DNA of 64,000 nucleotides from Chlamydomonas sphaeroides (taxonomy: Eukaryota; Chlorophyta; Chlorophyceae; Chlamydomonadales; Chlamydomonadaceae). Location of the stretch: positions 1-64,000 of the forward strand of contig BDDC01000261.1 of assembly GCA_001662425.1 (NCBI GenBank), in the 5' to 3' direction. The notes below the pieces were generated by a model that ran no database searches, was not told the DNA's origin, and saw only the letters and a list, made by a program, of their open reading frames with translations. A program made the translations under genes and the position numbers. Positions 45,353-57,016 of this stretch are shown in pieces (the stretch's first letter is position 1; each line of letters begins with the position of its first letter).

Positions 45353-45776
45353 AGGTGTTCTGACTCAGTGCGCATCGATGTGTAACGATGTGTGGAGGCC
45401 ATCAAAGCTTGACTCCTGCAGGGGCCGGCGTCACGAATCATCAAGCTGCCCAGTGCAAAACGAATGCCCAGGTCCAAATCGACCCACGGACCCGGAGACC
45501 TCCGGTAGCGTCTCTGCTCATGGCCTTGTACTGTAGAACCAGCGTGGAAGTCAGTGAAAGGGTACCTGAGACAACCGCCATTACTGGCAGCCAAGGTTGC
45601 TCTTGCTCGTGGCCTTGTAGCAAGGCCGTGATGAGGCGCCCACAGCCGGGGCCATGAGGCATAGGCTGTCGCGGGAGCCGGTCCGAGCACGGCACGACGA
45701 CAGCCGGGGCGGGCCAATTCACAGCTCACACGTAGCCCACACGCCTCCCCAAGTCCAACAGTGCGCCCGTCGCCAG

Positions 45777-46020
45777 CGAGCTGGGGGCACCCGCCTCCGC
45801 TCAGCCCTCGCCGCTGCTGGGCCAGCTGGCAACGCAGCACGCCACGCAGCGCATGGGCTCCAGCGACAGCCTGGGCCAGGCGCTGCCGCTGGGGGCCGCC
45901 GGCACGGCGGACCTGCCGCCGGTCTCGTCCAGCGGCCCTCGGCCCCCGGCCACACCCGTGCTCGACGCCTCGTCGCCGCTGCCGCACGACAGCTCGCTGT
46001 GTTCTTGGCTGCTTCATTAG
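45777..46020 (+). CDS. Isolated terminal exon, unassigned
   Basis: After an acceptor (CGTCGCCAG) an 80-codon frame with very strong GC3 bias reads TQHATQRMGSSDSLGQALPL and PVSSSGPRPPATPVLDASS, ending CSWLLH then TAG. It is Ser/Pro/Ala-rich, so homology cannot be judged by eye. I found no matching upstream exon. It may be the last exon of a decayed or wrongly placed gene. Confidence 0.3.
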
Positions 46021-46208
46021 GCCACCGAATGCTGCGGCCCGCTGTAGGGGGCTTGAGGAAGGCCCGATAGGGTCAGATGCATCGTTTGGGGCGGGCACTG
46101 CTAAGGCTGTCCCGCTGTTGGCAGGGAAGGCGTGATCGCGAGCTGATGGCGCTGACAGCTGAGCGGGTTCTCCGTCAACGACCCACGGCCTTCGGGCCCC
46201 TGCCTCAC

Positions 46209-46319
46209 CCGCTCTTGTCGTCCGTGGTGATCATGAAGTCCCCGTGTCTCAGGAATGCGACCACGTCCGCCCACGAGTCATACTTGATCGCCAGGATCAA
46301 CATGAACAGGTTGGCGTAC
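46209..46319 (-). CDS. Isolated internal exon, unassigned
   Basis: On the minus strand, between a TAG acceptor and a GTGAGG donor, a 111-base exon reads YANLFMLILAIKYDSWADVV and then AFLRHGDFMITTDDKSG. Clean boundaries, GC3 bias and a globular-looking sequence make it convincing as an exon. No flanking exons were found within 1 kb on either side, and I do not recognise the family. Confidence 0.38.
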
Positions 46320-47634
46320 CTAGGGGAGGATGGGGGGCAGCTCCCTCTCCAACCTTGGCGCTCGGTGCACGCACGGCCTGGCATGCCGCGGCCCGGCGCG
46401 GCGCTGTAGTGTGAGGTTGCCTCGTCGAGGCGTCAGGGCATGTATCGATGTGGCTAGACAGGATGTTACTCGTGAGCTAGCGTAGGCGTAAGCACGACCC
46501 ACGGTGAGCCACGGGGCCCGGCGTACGGCGCCCATGCAGTCCTGCCTTCATGTGGCAGTCGCGTACAGGGGACTCCCCTGGTCGCGTATCACTCGATGCA
46601 GGGCCCACTTTCGTTGTCAGGCAGCCGGCTGTTCTGGACTGCAGCTCAGCCGTCCTCTTAGCAAAGCGCACAGCCACGCGGGACCGCGGTGGTGTACACC
46701 GCAAAGCCCGCTTCCTTCGCGCGAGCGCCGGTCCCGGTCAGCCTTACACCAACCACATGCTGCGCCCAGCTTCCGCACGCCTGCGCTCCTGGGCTCGGCT
46801 CCCAACGGCCCTCTCGTTTGTTCGGCCGTACAAGCAAAGACTCGCGCAACACACCCACACGCGGCACCGCACTGCGTCTAGCAACATACCCGCCCCGCAA
46901 GCTCAACGGGCGGCCCATCACCGGCAGCCGGCCTACCGCCGGCTCCGACACTACCCCCCCGAGCGCGCGCGGGGCGGGCGGGTGGGAGCGCGCGCACAGC
47001 TACTCGAGGCCTGGGATGCCAGACGGCTAGGCCTGCCAGTGATCGGCCGCGTTGGCCCGCCTAACGACCAGACAGAAGCGACTATCTAAGCACCAGGCCC
47101 TGTCTCGGTGGCCCGCTCCGCTCAACCCCCCCACACACGCGGCCTCCCTGGACTCGGCCGCTCGGCTCAGGAACCGCGTTCCGGGGGGGGGCCAGAACGA
47201 CCAAAGTGCCGTACATGCCATTTGAGCATGCATCACAAGCTTCAGAGACAATTGAATTTTGCTTTCGTAATGTTAGAGGTGTTGTGCACACTGAACTTGC
47301 AACAGCACACTCATTGCCTGCGAGATAATTTAGAAAGGAAGCATCCATAGAATACGTCTGTGGCGCCCTTTATAGTCTGAAATGCTGAGGCATGATAATA
47401 AGTATGCAGCAGCGCATCTACTGACGACAGCGTCACTGCTCTTGGTGTGGGGCCGACTACTACACGTCGTCACTGCAGCGATGGCCCCGAGCGCACACCC
47501 GGGCGTGCTTCCCAGGTGAGAGCCGGGCACGAAGTCCTCTTGGTGAAACTGTGTAGGGGCTGCGAAACTTCCGCGCGTACCTCTGTCCGACCCGCGACTG
47601 CGTATGTTGCTCAACTGGTAGCTCAGGGTACAAA

Positions 47635-50600
47635 ATGAATACCCCTGGCGCATCTCCCCATCCTCCCCCGCGTCACCATCCGCTGGCGGCGCTCCCACCC
47701 CCCTGCGGCCACGGCCCTACCCGCGCCACCCCGTGCGTGCATGCCCTCAGGCGCATCGAGGACTGGCTGTACCGCGACTCGCCTGTCTCACCCACGGGGC
47801 CCTGGCTCAACCCCTTCCGGGCCGACGGCCCCAGCGGCGAGCCGGGATGGAACAGCGCAACGCCCAGGTTCGTCCGCACGCCCGTGGCGATGCGTCTGCC
47901 TCGCCTGCCAGCAAGGCCAGGGCCTCCAGCAGGGCCAGGGCCGTGACGCTGCACCGCCCACGTGTTGGTGTTCGTGTTGGGGCATTCGGCTCGTCCGTCC
48001 GCAGGTTGTGGCGTCGCCATGAGCTGGACGCCGCCGTGGTCACCGCCAACCACGGTCAGGTGGGAGCCAGCCGGGGATGCGCCGCAGCCCCGTGCCGTTG
48101 CGTAGCCGCCGCGTGGAGCGAAGCTAGCTGCGTGTGCGGTGCTCACCAGACGACGACGGGCTTGGTGTGCGAGGCGCGAGCGTGAGGTCCCACTTGCTGC
48201 GGACACCGCCAGCCAGGTGGCGGGGCGCTGGGACCCCAGGACCCCAGGGCCCCAGGAGGAGCGCGGGCGTCGCGGCTGCCAGGCAAACCCAGCCGTACAT
48301 TAATAGCCGGACCCCATGCCGCGCTGCACTGCCCCCCCCTCCACGCACGTTGCCTTGACGCCTGCATTCTTCACCCACGCCCTGCCTATCGCCGCAGTTT
48401 CGGCCGCTCTTTGAGAAGCTGGGCCGCGGGGAGCCCGTACGGGTGCTGGCGCTCGGTTCGTCTATCTGCAAGGACTACGGAGGGCTGTACGGCACTTCGG
48501 AGCAGCTGCGGGCGGGCGGCTTCAACGCCAGCGGCAAGCCCTGGGGCTCGGGAGACCCAGGCAACACAAACTACCAGGTGCCTGTGCTAGTAGCATTTGT
48601 GCATCCTGATTGATGAACGGTAGCATCGGCGACGCGTGGGGCCTAGGCCTGCTGCCGAGTCGCCAGACAAACGCAGCCGGCAACACGAAACTGGCTGTAG
48701 CTTGCTAGCCAGCTAGTCCTCTTCGCGCAAGAAGTCAAGGCCAACTGTTGTAGCAAGCCAGCGGGTCGCGCCTCACTCCATGCCGTCCGTGCGTGCACCA
48801 TATCTACCGTCCCTGCCGCGCAACCCGAAGGCTTCGTTGGGGATGAACGCTCCCATACCGCCGCCCCCATAGGCGTACGTCAATTCTTGCCGCGCCAAGG
48901 GCTGGCGGCCCGGCTGGGCCAACTTCGTGATGCAGGTAGATGCGGGCTATGGCTCGTGCCCGGGGTTGCCAGATTCCATGCAAAGGTGCTATGCCACATA
49001 CATTTAAACTCTTAGGAGGTTGGGAGCCCTACGTACCTGGTGATGCAGGCGCGAACCGCGGCTCGTGAGGAGCGGCGGGTTGGTTCGCGCCGGTCCTGGC
49101 GGTGATGAAACAGGCATGTCCCGAAACAGACGGCCCTCCCTACGGCCTACTCGCTGCCTGCCTAGCGCTCCGCCGCCCGCTCCATGCTCCGCCACGCGCC
49201 AGGTCCTCAACGCCACGTGGCCGCGGCCGCCCTCGGACCCACACCTGCTGCTCAACATGGGCAAGTCGGGGGCTGACCTGGCCGGGTACACGACCACCGA
49301 CATCAAGGTAGGTGCGGGGGCGAGGCGCAAGGCCCCGCAGCGGCCACAGCAACTAACCATGTCTGAGCGAGCTCGATCGGGGGTCGCGGCCCGGCAAGCT
49401 GGGGTATGCGTAGCATGTGTGGATGGGTCTGCCACGGCTTGACCGGTGCCGCCGACCTTGGGCCATCGCTGCTCGCCAATGCCGACCAGAATGCAAGACA
49501 CAGCAGTTTGTAATACCCTACCTCATCAAGACACAGCAGTTTGTAATACCCTACCTCATGGGCTCTGACAAATTGGTACACATGCATGATCGACAAGCAG
49601 GTTGGATTGTACGGCAACCAGGCTCGGGTCTCGGTGGCCCGCAGGACCAAGTCAGCCCCGACCTGGACCTGGTGCTGGCGGAGAACGTCATGGGCAAGAC
49701 CGAAGTGAGACGTTTTCGTGAGGGTTAGGGCTGGTCTTTAACGCAGATCCCAACAGCGCTCTGCAGTGCTCTACTGGTGCTGGCCGGCTGGAGGCCGTCA
49801 GGGCCTGTGCGATGGCTCGCGCGCAAACACACACACACCGCATTGCTGTGGCTGCGTGCGTGCTGGACCGCGCCGACAGGACCCTCCGCTGCGGCCCGCT
49901 GCTGGATGGAGGCAGTGACGAACTGCCGTGCTCTGCATTGTGGCTGTCTCGTAAAAGGTTACCAGCAGCACGCATACCCATGCGCGCAGGGTCCTGCGCT
50001 GGAGGAGCTGCTGCGCAAGCTGGCGGGCGTCACGAGGTCGGGCCGCATGCCGGCAGTCATCATCCACAACTCCGCGATGCTGCCGGAGCTCAAGGACCAT
50101 GTAAGCCATGTATGCTGCTAGCCAGCTACCGGAGTGCGTGTGTGGGCTGCGGTACAACGCACCTCTTTCGTACATGCAGCTCGACAGATAGAGTGTACGT
50201 GAAGACGGGGCACACACGCGGTACACACGCACACCGCCGTGGCTTGTTTGCATGTTCATGTGCGGCTCATGACTGTAGCTAGCTATCGGGCACATGACCG
50301 TGGCGGCGACGGTGGCGGCGGCGGCGGCTGGCGTTGCGTGGCTCCGCTGGGACCCGGGCTCTCGCCCTCCCTATCCTCCGCTCGCCTCCTGGCTCCACGT
50401 GTCTGGGTACAAGGCCTTGCGATAGGCACGGCGGCGGTCGGCATGTGTCCCGCGTTGCCCCCCTCGCGCGCGCTCTGTCCTCCATCCGTGCGTCTTTCGT
50501 AAGCAACAGCGCAACGCCGCGCCCCAATGCCGCCGCAGGGCTGCTTCAGGTGAGGGCCTGGGCGGGCGACCGACCACGGCGGCGGCAGGTGGCCATGATA

Positions 50601-53566
50601 TGCAACAAGCGGCACCACGGCGCCTCTTGCGTCGGTGTGCACGCCCCCGCTGCCCGAGCCTGGGCCCGCTAGCCGCTCGCCTTGCACGCGGCAGCGAGCT
50701 TTGCGCGGCGGAGGCTGAGCCTCAAGCCCCCGTGCCGTACCAGCAGCTCCTTGCTTGGCGTGGGCCCGTGCTGCCGGCAGCGCCCACCGCTCCCCGTGAG
50801 CCCGACAGCCGCACTGACGGTAGCTGGCTAGTGAGCACGAGGGCACAGCGGCTGGGGTGCGTCGGGGCTGCACCTGTGTAGTACCGCCACGCCTGCTTGG
50901 CTGCTCAGCTAGCAGCGGCGTGGCCGCCGCGCGGGCCCGGTCAGCCGTATAGCGGCGTACGTTGTGGCGTTGCGGCATGTGGGCCTACTGCCTGCGAGCG
51001 CTGTCGTGTCATGTGAGGCACACACGCCCAGCGGAGCGGACGCAGTGTAGCCGCGCAACGGCAGGCGGGTGCGTCGTCGGGGTGATCCCACTGGCGCCCA
51101 CACTACAGGAGGTAGGGCGGCGCAGGGGCCTCATGTGTGCCCGTGCGGCTCGCCCCTGGTGCCGGTGCCGGTGCTGGTGCCGCCGCAGCGGCAACAAGCA
51201 GCGCAACGAAACGTGCTGGGTGGCCCCCTGCGCCAACGCCACCATGCTGGCCATGGACGGGGCCCGGGACCAGGCCACCAACGAGGCCAAGAGCTGGTCC
51301 GTGGGCAGGTGGGTGCGGACGGTGATGGCTGTGGGGGGCACAGCGGCCAGCGGGCGCACAAGCGGGCGTCAACGCTCGAGACGATGGCCCTGCCCAGGAG
51401 GGCCTCCTGGCCCTGGCCCTGGCCCTGGCCCTGGCCCTGGCCCTGGCCCTGGCCCTGGCCCTGGCCCTGGCTCACAAACCCGCAGCCGTACGCTTGCGTA
51501 GTACGACATGGTTGTATGGCTCATCACGCAAACCTCAGGTGGTACGGCATCACGGTGCTGTCGTGGCGCGGGCTGGCGCTGGCGCTGGCGCGCGACCGCG
51601 CTGGCGAACGGCGGCTGAACGAGTGCTACCTAGTCAGCCTGCTGCACTTTGACGCCTCGCACCCGTCTCTCATGGGCGAGGTACGGCGGCGGCAGGGCGC
51701 ACAGCGGCACACAGCGCCACAAAGGCCACATGCGCGCCTGGGGGGCCCAGCAATGCCGCCTCAAACCACGTGCGGTCGAGGCCGCCCAGACACGCCCGAG
51801 ACGAGTGGCGCCCATGCGTGCGTGACACTACCACTGCCACTTCGCCGCAGCGCACCCCCTGAGTGAGCAATCGCTCCGCCAAAGAAAGCGAAAGTACGTG
51901 TAGGCAGCAGGCGCCCGCGTCGCTGCCATGCACACTCAATCTGACGGCCATTGCCTTCCACTCCCCCAGGCAAGCCCCCCCTCCCGCGTGCCGTGCCCCC
52001 AGGTGCTCATTGCCGACGCCATGGTCAACCAGTTGGTGCACGCCCAGAACCACCTGAGCAACTACCCGGAGCACGAAGCGCCGGGCTGGTGCGTGGGCGG
52101 GGCTGGGCGGTGTGGAGGCGGATAGGAAGGGGCCCATCATGCATGCATAGCGTATGACCGGTATGGTCGGTATGATGGCGTATGGGTATCCAGCGCTGCG
52201 CGCCCGATCTACCCAGAGCGTCCGAGCGGTGAGGCGAGGGGCCATGCCCTGCTCGTCCGTGCGTGCGTGCTTGCTTGCAAGCATACGTGTGCGCTACTCG
52301 GCACTCGGCACCGCGAGACGCTCCACGCATGACTGAGGTCCGCGGCACGCATGGCGGCAAGGCCCTGAGCAGGGGCCGTGACGCCGTCCGCTGGCCTGCC
52401 TGTCTTGACGCAAGCGGACCAACCTGGAGTGGTGCAGGCAGAGGGTGGCTGGCACCCAAGTCCGGCTAGCACGCACGCCGCCAGCTGTCGCACCGCATGG
52501 TGTGCCGCAGGCCGCCCTCGCGCCTGTATGCGCCAGGCAACATCCGCTCACCCGACCAGCCGGCGGGTGGCGGGGCAGGCGGCAGCGTGCGGCCGCTGGA
52601 GGACGTGTTTTACGACGCGGGCCAGGACGTAGAGCTGCGGAAGCTGCAGGTGCGGCCATGTGGCGAGATGGGCCTGGCTTGCGGGGTAGGGAGGAATGAG
52701 TGTACGAGGGCTGGGCAGGACACGCCGCGCGCAGCGAGAGGGGCTGGGCGCAGCGAGGGAGGCGGCGGTGCGTGCACGAGCGACCGCTACGGGATGACGC
52801 AGGCGCCGCCCGGCGGCCTCAGTGATAACGTCTGTGCTGGCGCTGCGCCGTGCACGTCGGCGTCCCGTGAGCCGCCGAGTGACCGCCGGCGAGGCCCGCA
52901 TGTCACGTGATACACGCAGTAACTGAAGGGAAGCGCCCCGGCCCGTCCCTTATCCCACGGCCCGCGCAGCCGTACATCGTGAACGTCTCCGGCTGGAACG
53001 CCACGCGCACGCAGCTGCACGGCGACCCGACCCGCATCCGACCTGGCTGGGTCGCGACGCAGACCGGAGCTCGGCTGCGGCTGCGGCTGCCGGTCAGCCC
53101 CGTGGGCGTGGCGTCCGGCGTGGCGCAGCTTCGCGTCAGCTACCTGGTGTCGTACACGCTCATGGGGAGTGTCGTATTGCGGTGCACCGGCGGCTGCGCG
53201 TGCGACGAGCACGTCCTGCACGGCGCCGTGGACGCGGGCGGCGCCTGGCGGTACCAGCCGCACGTGTCGGTGCCGTACGAGTCAGCGGTTAGCCTGTACG
53301 ACAGGGGCCGGTGGTACGCGGACGCGGCGCTGGCGGCGGCGAAGCTGCTGAACTTGACGCAGGGCGCGCCGCCGCCGGCTGCCGGCAATGCAACAGTGGG
53401 CGCCGGCGCTGGATCGGAGGCGGGGCCACCATCTACCGGTGCTGAGGAGACGAAGGACTGCTTTGTAGAACTGGAGGTTGAGGAGGGGCGGCAGCGAGGC
53501 TCGGGCGTGGGGATACACAAATTCAAGTTGCTGCGGCTGTCGGTCGGCTGGGATCACGTATCTTGA
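47635..53566 (+). CDS. SGNH-hydrolase-type esterase with a C-terminal beta domain
   Basis: A probable extracellular or endomembrane carbohydrate/lipid esterase. Exons 47635-47867 (start uncertain), 48005-48059, 48398-48577, 48873-48935, 49203-49307, 49645-49704, 49990-50100, 51202-51296, 51539-51680, 52003-52088, 52511-52649 and 52970-53566 join in phase to 621 residues. Block I with the catalytic Ser is VLALGSSICKDYGG. Other fold landmarks are GWANFVMQVLNATWP, LLLNMGKSG, PDLDLVLAENV and the block V Asp/His pair FDASHPSLMGE. Cysteines (NETCWVAPC; GGCACDEHV) suggest secretion. The last 200 residues form a separate domain with GWVATQTGARL and YLVSYTLMGSVVL, as seen in large volvocine SGNH families. 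No signal peptide is visible at 47635, so a first exon is probably missing. Confidence 0.78.
49494..49559. repeat. Perfect 33-base tandem duplication in an intron
   Basis: Two identical adjacent copies of a unit beginning CAAGACACAGCAGTTTGTAA lie in the SGNH-hydrolase intron between 49307 and 49645. Perfect identity implies a recent event. Confidence 0.95.
51405..51471. repeat. (CCTGGC)n hexamer array in an intron
   Basis: About eleven units of a GGCCCT hexamer lie in the SGNH-hydrolase intron between exons 8 and 9. It reads as Pro-Gly or Trp-Pro repeats in translation and should not be counted as protein. Confidence 0.95.
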
Positions 53567-54317
53567 TGGAGGCACGGAGCGACGTTGGCAGCAGGCTACC
53601 CTTACGAATGTGCGAACGAATGCGGAAGCCGGGGGTATGCTACTCTGCTTGAATGCTGCCAACGGGACTTGCTTCACCCATGTGCCATGTCCGAGCGAGC
53701 GATCCGCATAATCTCCAAGCTTGCTTGGCTCGGTGGCTCTTGCTCAGCAGGTTGCGAAAGCGCGTCGGAGAGCTGCCACGCAGCCACGGCTGGCCTAGAA
53801 GTCCCAACACCCGCACGGACCCCAGCCGCATTCTGCCACCCGCGGCGGTGATAAGGGGCGGCGAGCCGAGCCGCATTCTGCCACCCCGGGTACGTACAGC
53901 TGCCTTGGCAGCTAGCACCCGCGGCGGTGACGAGGGGCGGCGCGGCTGCGTTGCTTGCTTGGAGCGGTGCGTTGCCTGACCTCATGTTGAAGGAGCGGAA
54001 GGCCAGCCTTGCAGAGCCCCCCGCCGCCGCAAGCTCCGCCGCCGTGTGGCCGTGACGGTCACCCGTACAGTGCCGTGTGCCGTGCCCCACATTCTTACCG
54101 GCAGATACTTGCCCTCACCCCCATACCCCATGCTGCATCATGCACACACGTATGCGCCCAACATGGCCAACGCCGCGCGACACTCCGAGCTAGGCGCGTG
54201 CCAACACCATCCCCGCATCCCGACCACACGTCCCGGACCAGTGCGGCCTTCGGGACTGACCGCAAGGAGCTATGTCGGCAAAGCCCGGAGCACCGAGCGG
54301 GACAGGCACGCGCATGC
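53567..54317. other. Intergenic with small imperfect duplications
   Basis: Downstream of the SGNH gene. 53819-53945 contains repeated AGCCGCATTCTGCCACCC and CACCCGCGGCGGTGA blocks. No coding frame with consistent codon bias was found. Confidence 0.5.
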
Positions 54318-56400
54318 TCAGCAAATGGCCGCGGCATGCCGACTTTTGTCACTTTTGTCGACTTGGTTTGTCGACTTGGGCGCAGCCTGGCTCGCGCCCC
54401 GGCCCGCCGCCGACGCCGCAGCCTCGGACGCAGGCCACGACCCACGGCCGTCGCTGCCCGCCGCTGCCACGGAGGTCGCCCGGCTCGTGCTGCCAGGAGG
54501 GCGGCCCTCTCCTATCATCTCCCAGCCGCCAACGGAGCCAGCGACGGAGGGGGTCGCGGAGCGCCGGGGCGCCCTCGCCGGCGGTAGGGCCCCTGGCTCA
54601 CGCCGCTCCGAGCCTGGGCCAAGCTTTCCCGACCGCCCCAGCCTGGCCGAGCCCGCGACCGAGCCCGGCACCGGCCCGGGCCCCGGCGGCAGCTCGGGCC
54701 CGCCTGCGGCCGCCCTTCTGGCCGCGACGGGGCCGGCGACGGAGCCCGTTTGGGACGGACGGCGGCTGCGGCGGCCAGCGCCGGCTGAGCCCGGCGGCGG
54801 CGCCGCCGGGGGTGCTGGCGCCAGGGCGCCCGACGGCGGCGACAGGCCGTGCTCCCACAGCTTCCATCCGGGCCCCAGGGCCTCGGCCTGGTTGAGGGAG
54901 CGCAGCAGCTCGCGCGCGTCAGCAACCTGGCGCTGCATGGCTGCCAGCTGCGGGGGAAGGGTGTCATGACACAGTACGTCCATCGGCAGAGTGCAGCACG
55001 CTGCCAGACCATGCTCTTACTTATCAGGTGCCGAGTGTGCGGAAAAGGTANNNNNNNNNNNNNNNNNNNNNNNNNNNNNNNNNNNNNNNNNNNNNNNNNN
55101 NNNNNNNNNNNNNNNNNNNNNNNNNNNNNNNNNNNNNNNNNNNNNNNNNNNNNNNNNNNNNNNNNNNNNNNNNNNNNNNNNNNNNNNNNNNNNNNNNNNN
55201 NNNNNNNNNNNNNNNNNNNNNNNNNNNNNNNNNNNNNNNNNNNNNNNNNNNNNNNNNNNNNNNNNNNNNNNNNNNNNNNNNNNNNNNNNNNNNNNNNNNN
55301 NNNNNNNNNNNNNNNNNNNNNNNNNNNNNNNNNNNNNNNNNNNNNNNNNNNNNNNNNNNNNNNNNNNNNNNNNNNNNNNNNNNNNNNNNNNNNNNNNNNN
55401 NNNNNNNNNNNNNNNNNNNNNNNNNNNNNNNNNNNNNNNNNNNNNNNNNNNNNNNNNNNNNNNNNNNNNNNNNNNNNNNNNNNNNNNNNNNNNNNNNNNN
55501 NNNNNNNNNNNNNNNNNNNNNNNGGCACTCCGGACCGTGCTGTGCAAAGGACGTATGGTGTCACGACAAGGGCGCGGCGGCGGGAAGGAGGGCGGGGCGC
55601 GTCTTTGAGGATGGACTGGAGCAGGGAGGCGGGCCTAGCTCGGCGGCCAGGTGTGTGTCCTGGCGCTGCATCGCCGCCAGCTGTGTAGCGTGGCGTGTCG
55701 TGGCGGGAGAGACGGTACAGACGTACAGCGCAAAATGGGCATGTTGGCTCAAGCCGCCTGGACAGAACGAGCTCCACACATGGGGTCGGTGGCGGGCTCG
55801 GTGGCCAGGGGCCCTTGCCGGCGAGGAGGCGGATGTGGAGGAGGAGGGGCATGGGCGGGAAGCGTACCCCGAGGGGCTCGAGGAGGCTGCATGCGGGCAA
55901 GGGCGGCCATGTGGGGGCTTGATGATGGGGCCGAGGGCGACCAGGCGGCGTTCGGGCACGACCAAGCGGATGACGAGGATGGCGTGGGCATGTACGAGCG
56001 GGCGCTGGAGCTGGTGGGCGGTGTATGTAAGGCCCTATCAGCGTGCAGCCCGTACACCGCCTTCCCGCTCACGTCCGCAGGGCGTTGCGTGCTGTCTTCG
56101 CGCACTTTCGCTTTCTTTGGTCGTTCGGTCGGGGAGCCGCTCGGGGCATCGGCCGCGACATCCACCAGAGCGGGCGATGGGCCGGCGGCCAAAGGCTCAG
56201 CAGCCTTGACGGGCGGTGGGGCGCTAGCGAGCGGCACCGAGGGCGCAGGCGGCAAACAGGGCACTGGCACGCTCCCGCAGGTAGCAGCGTATGTCCCGGA
56301 TGAAATGGTCGTCAGTGGATATCACGACGGGCATCGGGTACGGTGAAGCTGATGCGGCTATGCGCAGCGCGTTTCTGTAACTCCACTGGTATGAGTCAGC
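54318..56400 (-). CDS. Fragmentary unassigned gene around the second gap
   Basis: Three minus-strand pieces look coding. About 56400-56269: ADSYQWSYRNALRIAASASP then PMPVVISTDDHFIRDIRCYL. About 56250-55990: PVKAAEPLAAGPSPALVDVA and a basic ERPKKAKVRED resembling a nuclear localisation signal. 54947-54318, after a CCGCAG acceptor: LAAMQRQVADARELLRSLNQ then a Pro/Gly/Ala-rich stretch. Phases cannot be checked because 473 bases are missing. The plus strand of 55910-56020 also has an acidic GC3-biased frame, so orientation there is uncertain. No family recognised. Confidence 0.3.
55051..55523. other. Assembly gap (473 N)
   Basis: Undetermined bases. Similar sequence (CTGGCRGCSATGCAGCGCCA) lies on both sides, at about 54927-54947 and 55660-55690, so the gap may sit in a duplication or a haplotype mis-join. 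Confidence 0.99.
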
Positions 56401-56460
56401 TGTGAGGCCAACTGCACGCCATTGCCAAGCAGGATGATCCAAGGACGACAGGGCACGGCA

Positions 56461-57016
56461 GAAGGGCCCTCCAAGCTGTAGGGATTGTACTGGTGGTACG
56501 TGTCTCCAGTTGAGTAGGATTTCAGAATTTCAGCTGGGGGTCAGCACCTGCAGGCAGTTGGTTGGGAGGGGCCAATAGCGCATGGTGTTCGTGTCTGTCA
56601 ACACGTTCAGTGCCCTCCCGGAGGTGTCTCGTGGCGTATTGCATCGTCCCCTCAAACTAAGCCAACGCGTATTGAACGTAGCCAACATCCCAACCCAAAG
56701 TGCAAAACACAACGCGAGCAGACGCGCATCTTCGCCTCTGTAACCTTCTCGACGCTTTTTATGTTCCTATTTTCACCTACATCAACATTATACGATGGAG
56801 CAGGACCGCTAGAATTTCCCAGGAGTCCAACTATTCACCGCACATGACAGGCGCGCGGGTATGCGCAGTGTGCGGAAGCAGCTGATAGATGTGTAGATAG
56901 TTGCTGGCGTTCGAAAGGTAAGGTGTCGAGCTGCGTTATTTGCTACCCCTCGTCGCCCGTTTCAGACTGGGTGCCTCCCTGTCCCACCTCTGCTGCAAAC
57001 CTAGCTGCGTGAATCC
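56461..57016. promoter_or_regulatory. Low-GC upstream region of the second transferase-like gene
   Basis: About 550 bases of markedly lower GC than the surroundings precede the ATG at 57017. This is the same pattern seen upstream of CAH3, the sulfotransferase and the first transferase. No specific motif is called. Confidence 0.4.

Larger units (their letters stand above)
44214..47634. other. Gene-poor region with fragments and repeats
   Basis: Holds the CAH3 3' region (a TGTAA at 44939-44943 is a weak candidate signal), a purine microsatellite at 44816-44836, repeat family 2 at 45229-45352, two isolated coding-like exons (45777-46020 plus, 46209-46319 minus), and a low-GC patch at 47215-47440. 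No complete gene could be assembled. Confidence 0.5.

Noticed and set aside
47600..47640. tRNA-like GGTAGCTCAG
   Set aside because: No acceptor stem, anticodon loop or T-loop could be folded around it.
54515..56209. Frames of up to 461 residues crossing the second N gap
   Set aside because: Same artefact; the sequence within the gap is unknown.
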